This document shows, piece by piece, positions 18,041 to 27,093 of a DNA stretch of 64,000 nt. A program made the position numbers and the translations under genes. This DNA comes from Streptomyces albireticuli. Lineage in GTDB: Bacteria > Actinomycetota > Actinomycetes > Streptomycetales > Streptomycetaceae. Location: contig NZ_JAJQQS010000004.1 of NCBI RefSeq assembly GCF_021228125.1, positions 310,001 through 374,000 of the forward strand. Reading direction: 5' to 3'. The stretch's first letter is position 1; every line of letters begins with the position of its first letter. The notes under the pieces are model-generated. The model made no database searches. It was not told the DNA's origin and worked only from the letters and a program-made list of their open reading frames with translations.

Positions 18041-19807
18041 TTACAGATACTGACCGGTATTCGCCACCGTGTCGATCGAGCGACCGGTGTCGGCACCCTG
18101 CTTTCCGGTGACCAGGGTGCGGATGAAGACGATCCGCTCGCCCTTCTTTCCGGAGATCCGGGCCCAGTCGTCCGGGTTGGTGGTGTTGGGCAGGTCCTCG
18201 TTCTCCTTGAACTCGTCCACACAGGCGGCGAGCAGGTGGGAGACGCGCAGACCCTTCTGGTTGTGGTCGAGGAAGGCCTTGATCGCCATCTTCTTGGCCC
18301 GGTCCACGATGTTCTGGATCATCGCGCCCGAGTTGAAGTCCTTGAAGTAGAGGACTTCCTTGTCACCGTTGGCGTAGGTGACCTCCAGGAAGCGGTTCTC
18401 CTCGGACTCCGCGTACATCTGCTCGACGACCGACTGGATCATGCCCGCCACGGCGGCCTTGCCGTCGCCGCCGTGCTCGGCGAGGTCGTCCGCGTGGATG
18501 GGCAGGGTGGCCGTGAGGTACTTCGAGAAGATGTCCTTGGCGGCCTCCGCGTCCGGACGCTCGATCTTGATCTTCACATCGAGGCGGCCGGGGCGCAGGA
18601 TCGCGGGGTCGATCATGTCCTCGCGGTTGGAGGCGCCGATGACGATGACGTTCTCCAGGCCCTCCACACCGTCGATCTCGGAGAGCAGCTGGGGGACGAT
18701 GGTGTTCTCCACGTCCGAGCTGACGCCGGAGCCACGGGTGCGGAAGAGGGAGTCCATCTCGTCGAAGAAGACGATGACGGGGGTGCCCTCGCTCGCCTTC
18801 TCCCGGGCGCGCTGGAAGATCAGCCGGATGTGCCGCTCGGTCTCGCCCACGTACTTGTTGAGCAGCTCGGGGCCCTTGATGTTGAGGAAGAAGCTCTTCC
18901 CGGCGGGCTGGCCGGTGACCTCGGCGACCTTCTTGGCAAGGGAGTTGGCGACGGCCTTGGCGATGAGCGTCTTGCCGCAGCCGGGCGGGCCGTACAGCAG
19001 CACGCCCTTGGGCGGCCGCAGTTCGTGCTCCTTGAAGAGGTCGGGGTAGAGGTAGGGGAGCTCGACCGCGTCGCGGATCAGCTCGATCTGGTTCCCCAGA
19101 CCGCCGATCTTCGTGTAGTCGATGTCCGGGACCTCTTCGAGGACGAGCTCCTCGACCTCGCTCTTCGGGATGACCTCGTACACATAGCCGGAGCGGGGTT
19201 CGAGCAGGAGGGCGTCGCCGGGGCGGATGGTGGTGTCCAGCAGCGGCTCGGCGAGCCTCACCACCCGCTCCTCGTCGGTGTGCCCGATGACCAGGGCCCG
19301 CTCGCCGTCCTCGAGGATCTCCTTGAGGGTGACGATGTCCCCGGCCCGCTCGTACTCCATGGCCTCGACCACGTTGAGCGCTTCGTTGAGCATGACCTCC
19401 TGGCCGCGCCGGAGGTCCTCCGGATCGATGCTCGGACTGACGTTGACCCGGAGCTTGCGGCCGCCGGTGAAGATGTCGGCCGTGCCGTCGTCGTTCGCCT
19501 TCAGGAAGACCCCGAAGCCGGCCGGCGGCTGCGCGAGCCGGTCGACCTCCTCCTTGAGCGCGACGATCTGGTCGCGGGCCTCGCGGAGGGTATTGGCGAG
19601 CCGCTCGTTCTGGGCGGACACGCCGGCCAGGTTCGTCTGGAGCTCGACGATCCGCTCTTCGAGAATCCTCGTGTGACGCGGAGAGTCGGCGAGCTTGCGC
19701 CGCAGGACGGCGATCTCCTGCTCGAAATAGGCAACCTGGCTCGCGAGGTCGTCAGACCCTCGTCCCGGCCGGATGCCGCGGTTCATGTCGTCGTCGTGGG
19801 CTGCCAC
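18041..19807 (-). CDS. arc: Proteasome-activating AAA+ ATPase Arc (Mpa)
   Basis: The 588-aa hexameric unfoldase recognises Pup and threads targets into the proteasome. Order: N-terminal coiled coil (about residues 24-92) that binds Pup, tandem OB domains (about 95-240), AAA+ module with Walker A GPPGCGKT at 273-280 and Walker B VIVFFDE at 344-350, and C-terminal GQYL whose penultimate Tyr docks into PrcA pockets. The start is GTG 19807, with GAGGTGAG upstream; it gives the family N terminus VAAHDDD. It is the first proteasome gene of the minus-strand series and is divergent from a ferredoxin gene. Confidence 0.97.
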   Translation of the reverse strand: MAAHDDDMNRGIRPGRGSDDLASQVAYFEQEIAVLRRKLADSPRHTRILEERIVELQTNLAGVSAQNERLANTLREARDQIVALKEEVDRLAQPPAGFGVFLKANDDGTADIFTGGRKLRVNVSPSIDPEDLRRGQEVMLNEALNVVEAMEYERAGDIVTLKEILEDGERALVIGHTDEERVVRLAEPLLDTTIRPGDALLLEPRSGYVYEVIPKSEVEELVLEEVPDIDYTKIGGLGNQIELIRDAVELPYLYPDLFKEHELRPPKGVLLYGPPGCGKTLIAKAVANSLAKKVAEVTGQPAGKSFFLNIKGPELLNKYVGETERHIRLIFQRAREKASEGTPVIVFFDEMDSLFRTRGSGVSSDVENTIVPQLLSEIDGVEGLENVIVIGASNREDMIDPAILRPGRLDVKIKIERPDAEAAKDIFSKYLTATLPIHADDLAEHGGDGKAAVAGMIQSVVEQMYAESEENRFLEVTYANGDKEVLYFKDFNSGAMIQNIVDRAKKMAIKAFLDHNQKGLRVSHLLAACVDEFKENEDLPNTTNPDDWARISGKKGERIVFIRTLVTGKQGADTGRSIDTVANTGQYL

Positions 19808-20049
19808 GGTCCTCACCTCCTCCAAGGGGAGCTGGACGCTTCCTGACCCTACCTGGGCCGGTGCAGGTTGAAACCCCTAGATCACAAACCCGGTCGGAGT
19901 GTGTCCGATCTTCACCCTTGCGCACGTCCTCACAGCAGGGGAATACCCACCCATCAACATCGGAAAGCGGGCGGTTGTATCGTCGAGTCGGTCAACACCC
20001 GTCAGGGCTGGCTCCAATTGGTTCACGTACGCAGGAAACGGCAGGCGAG

Positions 20050-20346
20050 ATGACCGTGCAGGAAGAAGGACTCGGCGACCTGGAAGTCTGGATCGACCAG
20101 GACCTGTGCACCGGCGACGGCATCTGTGCCCAGTACGCCCCCGAGGTCTTCGAGCTGGACATCGACGGGCTGGCCTATGTGAAGAGCCCGGACGACGAGC
20201 TCCTCCAGGAGCAGGGCGCCACCACCCCGGTGCCGTTGCCGCTGCTCAACGACGTCCGGGAGTCCGCGAAGGACTGCCCGGGCGACTGCATCCACGTCCG
20301 CAGGGTTTCGGACAAGGTCGAGGTCTACGGCCCCGACGCCGAGTGA
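20050..20346 (+). CDS. Small iron-sulfur ferredoxin
   Basis: The 98-aa acidic protein has an N-terminal CTGDGIC (Cys 20 and 26) followed by the typical YAPEVFELD segment, and a C-terminal KDCPGDCIHV with Cys 76 and 80. This pattern fits single-cluster [3Fe-4S] or [4Fe-4S] ferredoxins that feed cytochrome P450s or other oxidoreductases. The lack of a full CxxCxxC favours a [3Fe-4S] or irregular cluster. The start ATG 20050 gives MTVQEEG. It is divergent from arc across a 242-nt gap, and no P450 gene is adjacent, so its partner is unknown. Confidence 0.9.
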   Translation: MTVQEEGLGDLEVWIDQDLCTGDGICAQYAPEVFELDIDGLAYVKSPDDELLQEQGATTPVPLPLLNDVRESAKDCPGDCIHVRRVSDKVEVYGPDAE

Positions 20347-20350
20347 CGGC

Positions 20351-20941
20351 TCACACACTCCCCGCGACGGGCAGGGCGGTCAGGACGAACTTGCCGCCCT
20401 GCCACCGCCATTCGACGGCCCGGCTGAGGTCGGGGCAGCAACGCGGCACCCGTGGGGTGGAGTAGCCGAGGAGAGTGGCCGAAACGGTGCCGCCGGTCAC
20501 CGCGAAGCGGGTGACGCTCATCTTCTGGGCCGGGTCGACGAGGGTCGCCGCGATCCGGGGCGGCTCGCCGGGTTCCGCGGCCGGGGCGAGGACGTAGACG
20601 CCGCTGGGGGCCGTGCCGGCGCCGGAGCGGCAGCGGACGACGGCCGCGGTCTCGGGCCGCCCGTCGCCGTCGAGGTCGGCGGTGGCCCGCCGGACGACCT
20701 CGGGAAGCGCGCCGCCGCCGCAGTCCAGGGGGTAGCGCGCGGCTCCGGGGTCGGGTGCGGCAGCGGCCCCGGTGGCGCGTGACGGGGCCGGAGGGGTGTC
20801 CTCCGTGGGGCCGGCCAGGCCGGCCGCGGCGATCACGACGGCCAGCGCGGCGGCGGTGACCGCCCAGTGCGCGGGGCGCGGGCGGGCGTGCGGGAGCGGA
20901 CCCGCGGCGGTGGACGGTGTGGGTCCTGCCGGTGACTGCAC
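20351..20941 (-). CDS. Hypothetical membrane-anchored or secreted protein
   Basis: The 196-aa product starts at GTG 20941, which has CAGGAG nine bases upstream; an in-frame ATG at 20986 would add 15 residues but has a weak ribosome site. A hydrophobic helix (HWAVTAAALAVVIAAAGLAG) follows a Pro-rich N terminus and acts as an anchor or uncleaved signal. The exported part contains TADLDGDGRPETAAVV, like an FG-GAP/VCBS calcium-binding turn, and Cys residues that could form disulfides (LDCGGG, VVRCRS, RCCPD). It converges with the ferredoxin gene, with only 4 nt between stops. The function is unknown. Confidence 0.75.
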   Translation of the reverse strand: MQSPAGPTPSTAAGPLPHARPRPAHWAVTAAALAVVIAAAGLAGPTEDTPPAPSRATGAAAAPDPGAARYPLDCGGGALPEVVRRATADLDGDGRPETAAVVRCRSGAGTAPSGVYVLAPAAEPGEPPRIAATLVDPAQKMSVTRFAVTGGTVSATLLGYSTPRVPRCCPDLSRAVEWRWQGGKFVLTALPVAGSV

Positions 20942-21176
20942 GCGCGCTGACTCCTGTGGGCGGTGACTGCGGGGGATGATCCGCATCGTGCCATACGGCG
21001 CCGCGCCGGGGAACAGGGGGTTTCGCCATGTGCGGGGACCGCCGCCCGGGTCGGGGCGGGGTCCGCGCGGGGTCAACGAACGGGCGCCGCCGCCGAGTTC
21101 CGCGATGCGGTTCCCGGCGGCGGCGCCGCGGGTGGTGTCGCGGCCGGAGCGCTCCGGCCGGAGGTTGTCGGACCGG

Positions 21177-22082
21177 CTAGCGGTCGGAGGAGCCGCTCTG
21201 GCTGCCGGGGCCGTCGTAGTCCTCGCCGTAGGCGCCCTTCGCGGGGCGGCGGCGGCGCAGCGGCGGCTCGACGCCGTCCGCGAGGCGGCGGGCGGTGAGC
21301 AGGAAGCCGGTGTGCCCGATCATGCGGTGGTCCGGGCGGACGGCCAGGCCCTCCACGTGCCAGGTGCGGACCATGGTCTCCCAGGCCGACGGCTCGGCGA
21401 AGCAGCCGATCTCGCGGATGGACTCGACGGTCCGGGCGAGCTGGGTGGTGGTCGCCACGTAGCAGCAGAGGATGCCGCCGGGGACGAGCGCCTTACGGAC
21501 GACCTCGAGGCACTCCCAGGGGGCGAGCATGTCGAGGATGACGCGGTCGACGTCCGTGTCGGACAGGTTGTCCTGGAGGTCGCCGACGGTGAGCTGCCAG
21601 GCGGGGTGCGGGCCGCCGAAGTAGCGCTCCACGTTCTGCGTGGCGATCTCGGCGAAGTCGGCACGGCGCTCGTAGGAGTGCAGCATGCCCTGGTCGCCGA
21701 TGGCGCGCAGCAGGAAGCTGCTCAGGGAGCCTGAGCCGACGCCGGCTTCCACGACGCGGGCGCCGGGGAAGATGTCGGCCATGGCCAGGATCTGCCCCGC
21801 GTCCTTGGGGTAGACCACCGCGGCACCGCGCGGCATGGACAGGACATAGTCGGGGAGCAGGGGGCGCAGCGCGAGGTAGGCGACGTTTCCCGTGGTACGG
21901 ACAACACTGCCCTCGGGGGCACCGATCAGCTCGTCGTGCGGGAAGGCACCCTTGTGGGTGTGGAACTGCTTCCCGGCTTCGAGCGTGAAGGTGTAGTGGC
22001 GTCCCTTGGGGTCGGTGAGCTGGACCTGGTCCCCGACCTGGAAGGGGCCGCGACGACGGGCGGCACCGGTCGGTTCGGACAT
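21177..22082 (-). CDS. trmI: tRNA (adenine-N1-)-methyltransferase TrmI
   Basis: The 301-aa enzyme methylates N1 of adenine 58 in the T loop of tRNAs using S-adenosylmethionine. Seen: an N-terminal beta-rich domain (FQVGDQVQLTDPKGRHYTF), the Rossmann SAM motif VVEAGVGSGSLSSF, and motif IV DRVILDMLAPWE. The start ATG 22082 gives MSEPTGAARRRG. In actinobacteria trmI often lies upstream of the proteasome locus, as roughly here. The C-terminal tail is acidic and Gly/Ser-rich. The S2P protease gene lies about 100 nt upstream on the same strand. Confidence 0.95.
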   Translation of the reverse strand: MSEPTGAARRRGPFQVGDQVQLTDPKGRHYTFTLEAGKQFHTHKGAFPHDELIGAPEGSVVRTTGNVAYLALRPLLPDYVLSMPRGAAVVYPKDAGQILAMADIFPGARVVEAGVGSGSLSSFLLRAIGDQGMLHSYERRADFAEIATQNVERYFGGPHPAWQLTVGDLQDNLSDTDVDRVILDMLAPWECLEVVRKALVPGGILCCYVATTTQLARTVESIREIGCFAEPSAWETMVRTWHVEGLAVRPDHRMIGHTGFLLTARRLADGVEPPLRRRRPAKGAYGEDYDGPGSQSGSSDR

Positions 22083-22182
22083 GTGACCAGCGTACCCGCC
22101 ATCCGGCGGGGGTATGGACACGACGCCGGGCCGGCGGCCGCGCGGGGACGGGCCGGGGTACGGGCCGGGGGCGCGTACGGGC

Positions 22183-23430
22183 TCAGGACGGCGGCCGGGC
22201 CGGGGACGGGGTCCGGCCCATGGCGGCCACGAACGCCTGCTCGACGTCGGAGGTCGACAGCACACCGTAGACCTCGCCGCCGGGCTCGACCACCAGGTAC
22301 TCCGTGGCGGGGGTGGCGCGCAGGGTGTCGAGGAGCTCCTCGCCGGTGAGCTCGGCGGAGACGCGCATGCCGTCCTTGATGTCCTGGGCGAGGGCGCTGA
22401 CGGCGACCCAGGGACGGCGGTGCTCGGGGACACCGGTGATGGCGGACTCGCGGACGAGCGCGGTGGGGGTGCCGTGGGGGTCCACGACGACGAGGGCGCG
22501 GGCGCCGGCCTCGGCGGCGCGGCGCAGGGCCTCGGAGAGCGGCGTGGCGGGCTCCACGGGCACGGCGCGGCGGGTGAGGGTGCGGGCCCGGAGGCCGGGG
22601 AGGCGCTCGCGCAGCCGGGCCATGCGGAGGCCGTTGCCGGCGCCGGTCCAGATGATGGCGGCGAGGATCGCGGCGAGCAGGGCGTCGGTGAGGGAGTCCA
22701 CGCCGCCGATGTCCTCGGAGCCGCCCGCGGCGCGGGTGAGGAGGGGCAGGCCGATGAGGACGGCGACGGCGAGCGCGCGGCCGATCCAGGCGGCGGCGAC
22801 GGTGCCGGTCATGGGGTTGCCGCTGATCTTCCAGACGACGGCCCGGAGCATGCGGCCGCCGTCCAGCGGGAGGCCGGGGAGCAGATTGAAGATCGCGACC
22901 AGGAGGTTGGAGACCATCAGGCCGGCGAGCAGGACGCCGGGGACGGTGCCGGGCTCGACGACCCGCATCCCGAGGTAGAAGAGGCCGGCGAGGACCAGGG
23001 AGAGCAGGGGGCCGACGAAGGCGAGGACGAACTCGCGGCCGGGGGTCTCGCTCTCCTTCTCGATCTCGGAGACGCCGCCGAAGAACTGGAGCTGGATGCG
23101 GCGCACGGGGAGCTTGAAGCGCAGGGCCGCGACCGTGTGCGCCAGCTCGTGGACGAGCACGGAGGCGTAGAAGGCGACGGCGAAGAAGAGGGAGACCAGA
23201 TAGCGGACGCCGCCGAGCTCGGGCAGGACGCGGTCGAGCTGGCCGCCGAAGACCCAGGTGATGAGGGCGGCGACGAGGAACCAGCTGGGTGCCACGTAGA
23301 CGGGCACGCCGAAGGGGCGGCCCATGAGGATGCCGCCGCCCTCGCGCGGGCGCTTCGGCCTGCGGTCCCCGGGCTCGTCCTGGGTGCCGGCGCCCCCGCC
23401 GCCGGACCGGCCCTGCCCGCTGTTCTCCAC
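22183..23430 (-). CDS. Site-2-type membrane metalloprotease (M50) with CBS domains
   Basis: The 415-aa polytopic protein starts at GTG 23430 with GAGGGG upstream. Its zinc motif is HELAH (His 94-Glu 95-His 98) within a transmembrane helix; a second conserved segment, LLPGLPLDGGRML, supplies the Asp ligand. The C-terminal part has a CBS pair (about residues 255-400), as in the Rip3/SpoIVFB-related group whose CBS domains bind nucleotides. Such enzymes cut membrane-bound regulators inside the bilayer; the substrate is unknown. It lies upstream of trmI and is divergent from a RecB-like nuclease gene. Confidence 0.93.
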   Translation of the reverse strand: MENSGQGRSGGGGAGTQDEPGDRRPKRPREGGGILMGRPFGVPVYVAPSWFLVAALITWVFGGQLDRVLPELGGVRYLVSLFFAVAFYASVLVHELAHTVAALRFKLPVRRIQLQFFGGVSEIEKESETPGREFVLAFVGPLLSLVLAGLFYLGMRVVEPGTVPGVLLAGLMVSNLLVAIFNLLPGLPLDGGRMLRAVVWKISGNPMTGTVAAAWIGRALAVAVLIGLPLLTRAAGGSEDIGGVDSLTDALLAAILAAIIWTGAGNGLRMARLRERLPGLRARTLTRRAVPVEPATPLSEALRRAAEAGARALVVVDPHGTPTALVRESAITGVPEHRRPWVAVSALAQDIKDGMRVSAELTGEELLDTLRATPATEYLVVEPGGEVYGVLSTSDVEQAFVAAMGRTPSPARPPS

Positions 23431-23553
23431 GGTGTCCCCTCGTCGGATGCGGCCCTCGCACCGGCGGTGCGCTGTCTCGATCATGCAGTGCGAGGTGGTC
23501 TGTCGTCGATGGTATGCGTCCGACTGTCAGTGACGGGCCGTAGGGTTCCTGTC

Positions 23554-24561
23554 ATGGGTATCGCCACTGAGGAAAGCGCCGGGCAGCCGGCCGAGCCGTC
23601 CGTGCCGGGCGTTTCCGAGGGCTCCGAAGGTGCTTCCGGGACTGCCGGGGCCACCGGGGCTCCGGGAACGGGGGAGGCCGTCGCGTCCGGTGCGGTCGGG
23701 GAGCGGGTGCGGGTTCCCGCGCGCCCGGCCGCGCTGTCGCCCTCCCGTGCGGCGGATTTCATGCGCTGCCCGCTGCTCTACCGCTTCCGGGTGATCGACA
23801 AGCTGCCGGAGAAGCCGAGCTCCGCCGCGACCCGGGGCACCGTGGTGCACGCCGTGCTGGAGCGGCTCTTCGACGCCCCGGCGGCGGAGCGGACCGCTCC
23901 CCGGGCGAAGGGTCTGGTGCCCGGCGAGTGGGAGAAGCTGCTGGCGGCCCGGCCGGAGCTGGCCGAGCTCTTCACCGGCGAGGACGGCGCGCACGACGCG
24001 GACCGGCTGGCGACCTGGCTGGCGGACGCGGAGCGGCTGGTCGAGCGCTGGTTCACCCTGGAGGACCCCACGCGCCTGGAGCCCGCCGACCGCGAGCTGT
24101 ACGTGGAGACGGTGATCGAGGGCGCGGGTTCCTCGGGGCTGACGCTGCGGGGCTTCATCGACCGGGTGGACGTGGCGCCCTCCGGCGACCTGCGCATCGT
24201 GGACTACAAGACGGGCAAGGCCCCGGCCCCGCAGTTCCGGTCGGAGCCGCTGTTCCAGATGACGTTCTACGCCCTGGTGCTGTGGCGGCTGCGCGGCCGG
24301 GTGCCGCGCCGCCTCCAGCTGGTCTATCTGGGCAGCGGTGACGTGCTGACGTACGACCCGGTCGAGGCGGAGCTGCTGGCCGTGGAGCGCAAGCTGCGGG
24401 CGCTCTGGGAGGCGATCGAGCTGGCCACCGACACGGGCGAGTGGCGCCCCAGGCCGACGAAGCTGTGCGGCTGGTGCGACCACCAGGCCGTCTGTCCGGA
24501 ATTCGGGGGCACTCCCCCGCCGTATCCGCTGCCGGTCGTGGCCCCGCGCGCGGGCGGCTGA
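23554..24561 (+). CDS. RecB-like PD-(D/E)XK nuclease
   Basis: The 335-aa protein has an N-terminal Gly/Ala/Ser/Thr-rich stretch (residues 1-50) and then a single nuclease domain: SPSRAADFMRCPLLYRFR, IDRVD and IVDYKTGK, the PD-(D/E)XK catalytic core. Cys 72 together with the C-terminal CGWCDHQAVC cluster probably ligates an iron-sulfur centre, as in AddB and Cas4 nucleases. No helicase domain or cas gene is attached. It likely works in DNA repair. The start is ATG 23554. The stop is 53 nt before the next gene on the same strand. Confidence 0.92.
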   Translation: MGIATEESAGQPAEPSVPGVSEGSEGASGTAGATGAPGTGEAVASGAVGERVRVPARPAALSPSRAADFMRCPLLYRFRVIDKLPEKPSSAATRGTVVHAVLERLFDAPAAERTAPRAKGLVPGEWEKLLAARPELAELFTGEDGAHDADRLATWLADAERLVERWFTLEDPTRLEPADRELYVETVIEGAGSSGLTLRGFIDRVDVAPSGDLRIVDYKTGKAPAPQFRSEPLFQMTFYALVLWRLRGRVPRRLQLVYLGSGDVLTYDPVEAELLAVERKLRALWEAIELATDTGEWRPRPTKLCGWCDHQAVCPEFGGTPPPYPLPVVAPRAGG

Positions 24562-24614
24562 CCGTCGCGGGACGGGTCAGGGCAGAATGGACGCGGTCTA
24601 ACGAAGGAGTTTCC

Positions 24615-25286
24615 GTGGCGATCCGCGTCCTACTGGTCGATGACCAGCCGCTGCTGCGCACCGGCTTCCGGATGATTCTCGAGGCGGAACAGGACCTGGC
24701 GGTCGTCGGTGAGGCCGGGGACGGTCTTCAGGCGCTCGACCAGGTGCGGGCGCTGCAGCCCGATGTGGTGCTGATGGACATCCGGATGCCGCGGATGGAC
24801 GGCGTCGAGGCGACCCGGCAGATCACCGGCCCGGAGCGGAACGGCCCGGCGAAGGTGCTGGTGCTCACCACGTTCGATCTCGACGAGTACGTGGTGGAGG
24901 CGCTGCGGGCGGGTGCCAGCGGCTTCCTGCTGAAGGACGCGCCCGCCCATGAGCTCGTCCAGGCGATCCGGGTGGTGGCGGGCGGCGAGGCCATGCTGGC
25001 GCCGAGCATCACCCGCCGGCTGCTGGACAAGTACGCGGGCCATCTGCCGTCGGGCGAGGAGCCGCTGCCGGACACGCTGCACACGCTGACCGACCGCGAG
25101 GTCGAGGTGCTGAAGCTGGTGGCGCGCGGGCTGTCGAACGCCGAGATCGCGGCGGATCTCTTCGTGAGCGAGACGACGGTCAAGACGCATGTGGGTCATG
25201 TGCTGACGAAGCTGGGCCTGCGCGACCGGGTGCAGGCCGCGGTGTACGCCTACGAGAGCGGGCTGGTGCGCCCGGGCGCGCAGTAG
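24615..25286 (+). CDS. NarL/LuxR-type response regulator, orphan
   Basis: The 223-aa protein has a receiver domain with acidic pocket DD (VLLVDDQ) and phospho-acceptor Asp in VVLMDIRMPRMDG, the conserved T (VLTTFD) and K (FLLKDAP), then a C-terminal GerE/LuxR HTH (LTDREVEVLKLVARGLSNAEIA). It should bind DNA as a phosphorylated dimer. The start is GTG 24615 behind GAAGGAG. No sensor kinase gene is adjacent, so its kinase is encoded elsewhere or it works without phosphorylation. A perfect 21-bp hairpin follows at 25331-25375. Confidence 0.95.
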   Translation: MAIRVLLVDDQPLLRTGFRMILEAEQDLAVVGEAGDGLQALDQVRALQPDVVLMDIRMPRMDGVEATRQITGPERNGPAKVLVLTTFDLDEYVVEALRAGASGFLLKDAPAHELVQAIRVVAGGEAMLAPSITRRLLDKYAGHLPSGEEPLPDTLHTLTDREVEVLKLVARGLSNAEIAADLFVSETTVKTHVGHVLTKLGLRDRVQAAVYAYESGLVRPGAQ

Positions 25287-25330
25287 GTCCCTCCCCCTCG
25301 CCCGCCGCCGGGCGGGAAGGGCGAGCGGAA

Positions 25331-25375
25331 GAGGATCAGCCCCGTACCCGGTGCCCGGGTACGGGGCTGATCCTC
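25331..25375. terminator. Perfect 21-bp hairpin, bidirectional terminator
   Basis: Bases 25331-25351 pair perfectly with 25355-25375 around a TGC loop. It lies between the convergent response-regulator gene (ends 25286) and the substrate-binding-protein gene (ends 25427) and can serve both. Confidence 0.92.
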
Positions 25376-25426
25376 TGGGTGCCGCGGGGCCGGGCGGGGT
25401 GCCCACCCGGCCCGGCCGGCGGCCCG

Positions 25427-27034
25427 CTACTCCTTGGCGGCCTTGCCGATCTCCCAGAACCGGAAGACGGTCGAGGCGTCGAGGGTCCACTGGAGACCGG
25501 AGATCCGGTCGCTCGCCACCGCGTACTGCTTGCCCTGCCACAGCGGGAGGATGGGCAGTTCCTGGGCGACGGTGGTCTGCACCTTGGTGAAGTCGCCGAC
25601 GGTCGCCGGGCGGCTGCCCTCGGCGGCGGTGGCCAGGATGCGGTTGGTGATGTCCTTGGACTCGTAGTTGTTGAGGAGGACGTTGCCCTCGCCGAAGAAC
25701 GGCGCGGTGAAGTTGTCCGGGTCCGGGTAGTCGGGCACCCAGCCCTTCACATAGACGCCGTACTTGCCGGCTGCCACGCCCGCCTCGTACTCCTCCAGCG
25801 GGACGGACTTCACGTCCGCCTCGAAGAGGCCGCTCTTGTTGAGCTGCTTGGCTATCTCCTGGAACTCCGGCACGGTGCCCGGGCCGTAACGGACGGGGGT
25901 GGCCCACAGGGTGAGCTTGACCTTGTCCTTGATGCCGGCGGAGTTCAGCGCGGCGGCGGCCTTGTCGGGCTGCGGGCGGTCGCCGTAGGCCTCGAAGAAC
26001 GGGGTCTTGTGACCGGTGACGCCGCTCGGGACGATCGAGTACAGCGGCTCGGCGGTGCGCTTGTAGACGTCGCGCACGAGCGCGCTGCGGTCCACCAGGT
26101 AGGCGATGGCCTTGCGGACACCGAGCTTGCCGACCACCGGGTCCTTGGTGTTGAAGACCAGGTGCTGGACCTCGGCGCTGGTGCCCTCGATGACCTTGAG
26201 GTGCTGCTTGCCGCCGGCGGCCTCCAGGTCGGCGATGTCCTTCATCGGCAGACCTCGGTAGGCGAGGTCGATGGAGCCCTTCTGGACGGCGGACTTCAGC
26301 TCGGCCTGGTCGCCGTGGAAGAACTTCATCGTGACACCGCGGTTGTTCACCGCGGCGGCCGCGCCCTTGTAGGACGTGTTGACCGAGAACTTGGCCTCCT
26401 TCTTGTCGAAGGAGTCGAGCTTGTAGACACCCGAGCCGACGGCCTTGCCGTCGGTGCGGAGCTTGTCCGCCGGGTACTCCTCGTGGTCCACGATGGAGCC
26501 GGCGCCCGAGGCGATCTTCTGCGGGAAGGTGGCGTCGGAGCGGTTGAGGTGGAAGACGACCGTCAGCTTGTCCGGGGTCTTGATGTCCTTGATGGAGGAC
26601 AGCAGGGAGGACGCCGGACCCTTCTTGTCGTTGATCTTGATCGTGCGACGGAAGGAGTGGGCGACGTCCTCGGAGGTGAGGTCGTGGCCGTTGCTGAACT
26701 TCAGCCCGTCCTTCAGCTTGCACTGATAGGTCTGGCTGACCTCGTCCTGGAACTTGCAGTTCTCGGCCGCGTCCGGCTGGGGGGTGATGCCCCCCTTGGG
26801 GAAGCTCATCAGCGACTGGAAGACATTGTTGAACAGAAGCCACGAGCCGGGGTCGTAGCCGGAGGCCGGGTCGGTGGCCACGACCTCGTCGGACATCCCC
26901 ATGACCACGGACTCACCGGTGCCGCCCGCGTTGCCGTCTTCCGAACCGCACCCGGTGAGCAGGGCGGCGGCGAGCCCAGCGCCGAGCGGGGCGGCAAGCC
27001 ACTGGTCACGTTTCCTCACGTGCACGTTCCTCAC
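25427..27034 (-). CDS. ABC transporter substrate-binding lipoprotein (peptide/nickel family), copy 1
   Basis: The 535-aa lipoprotein starts at GTG 27034 (AAGGA upstream) and has a lipobox LLTGC with Cys 29. The mature part is a family 5 solute-binding protein: DGLKFSNGHDLTSEDVAHSF is the typical signature, then a two-lobe fold. It would capture oligopeptides or a similar ligand outside the cell. It is preceded by a paralogue (27094-28692) 59 nt upstream, likely in one operon. No permease or ATPase gene is in the window, so it probably works with a transporter encoded elsewhere. Confidence 0.92.
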   Translation of the reverse strand: MRNVHVRKRDQWLAAPLGAGLAAALLTGCGSEDGNAGGTGESVVMGMSDEVVATDPASGYDPGSWLLFNNVFQSLMSFPKGGITPQPDAAENCKFQDEVSQTYQCKLKDGLKFSNGHDLTSEDVAHSFRRTIKINDKKGPASSLLSSIKDIKTPDKLTVVFHLNRSDATFPQKIASGAGSIVDHEEYPADKLRTDGKAVGSGVYKLDSFDKKEAKFSVNTSYKGAAAAVNNRGVTMKFFHGDQAELKSAVQKGSIDLAYRGLPMKDIADLEAAGGKQHLKVIEGTSAEVQHLVFNTKDPVVGKLGVRKAIAYLVDRSALVRDVYKRTAEPLYSIVPSGVTGHKTPFFEAYGDRPQPDKAAAALNSAGIKDKVKLTLWATPVRYGPGTVPEFQEIAKQLNKSGLFEADVKSVPLEEYEAGVAAGKYGVYVKGWVPDYPDPDNFTAPFFGEGNVLLNNYESKDITNRILATAAEGSRPATVGDFTKVQTTVAQELPILPLWQGKQYAVASDRISGLQWTLDASTVFRFWEIGKAAKE

Positions 27035-27093
27035 AGTTTCCTTGATCGTCCGATGAGATCGTCGGCAGAACCGGTCTGACGAAACCTATTGCC

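Noticed and set aside
17851..18111. Plus-strand open frame between dop and arc
   Set aside because: Arg/Pro-rich product, overlaps the arc terminator and the 3' end of arc, no ribosome site.
16319..19846. Plus-strand open frame of 1175 codons across dop and arc
   Set aside because: Antisense shadow of two genes with full catalytic motifs; it also runs through the intergenic terminator.
23554..24561. RecB-like nuclease as a Cas4
   Set aside because: It shares the Cys cluster and PD-(D/E)XK core, but no cas genes or CRISPR repeats are present in the window.
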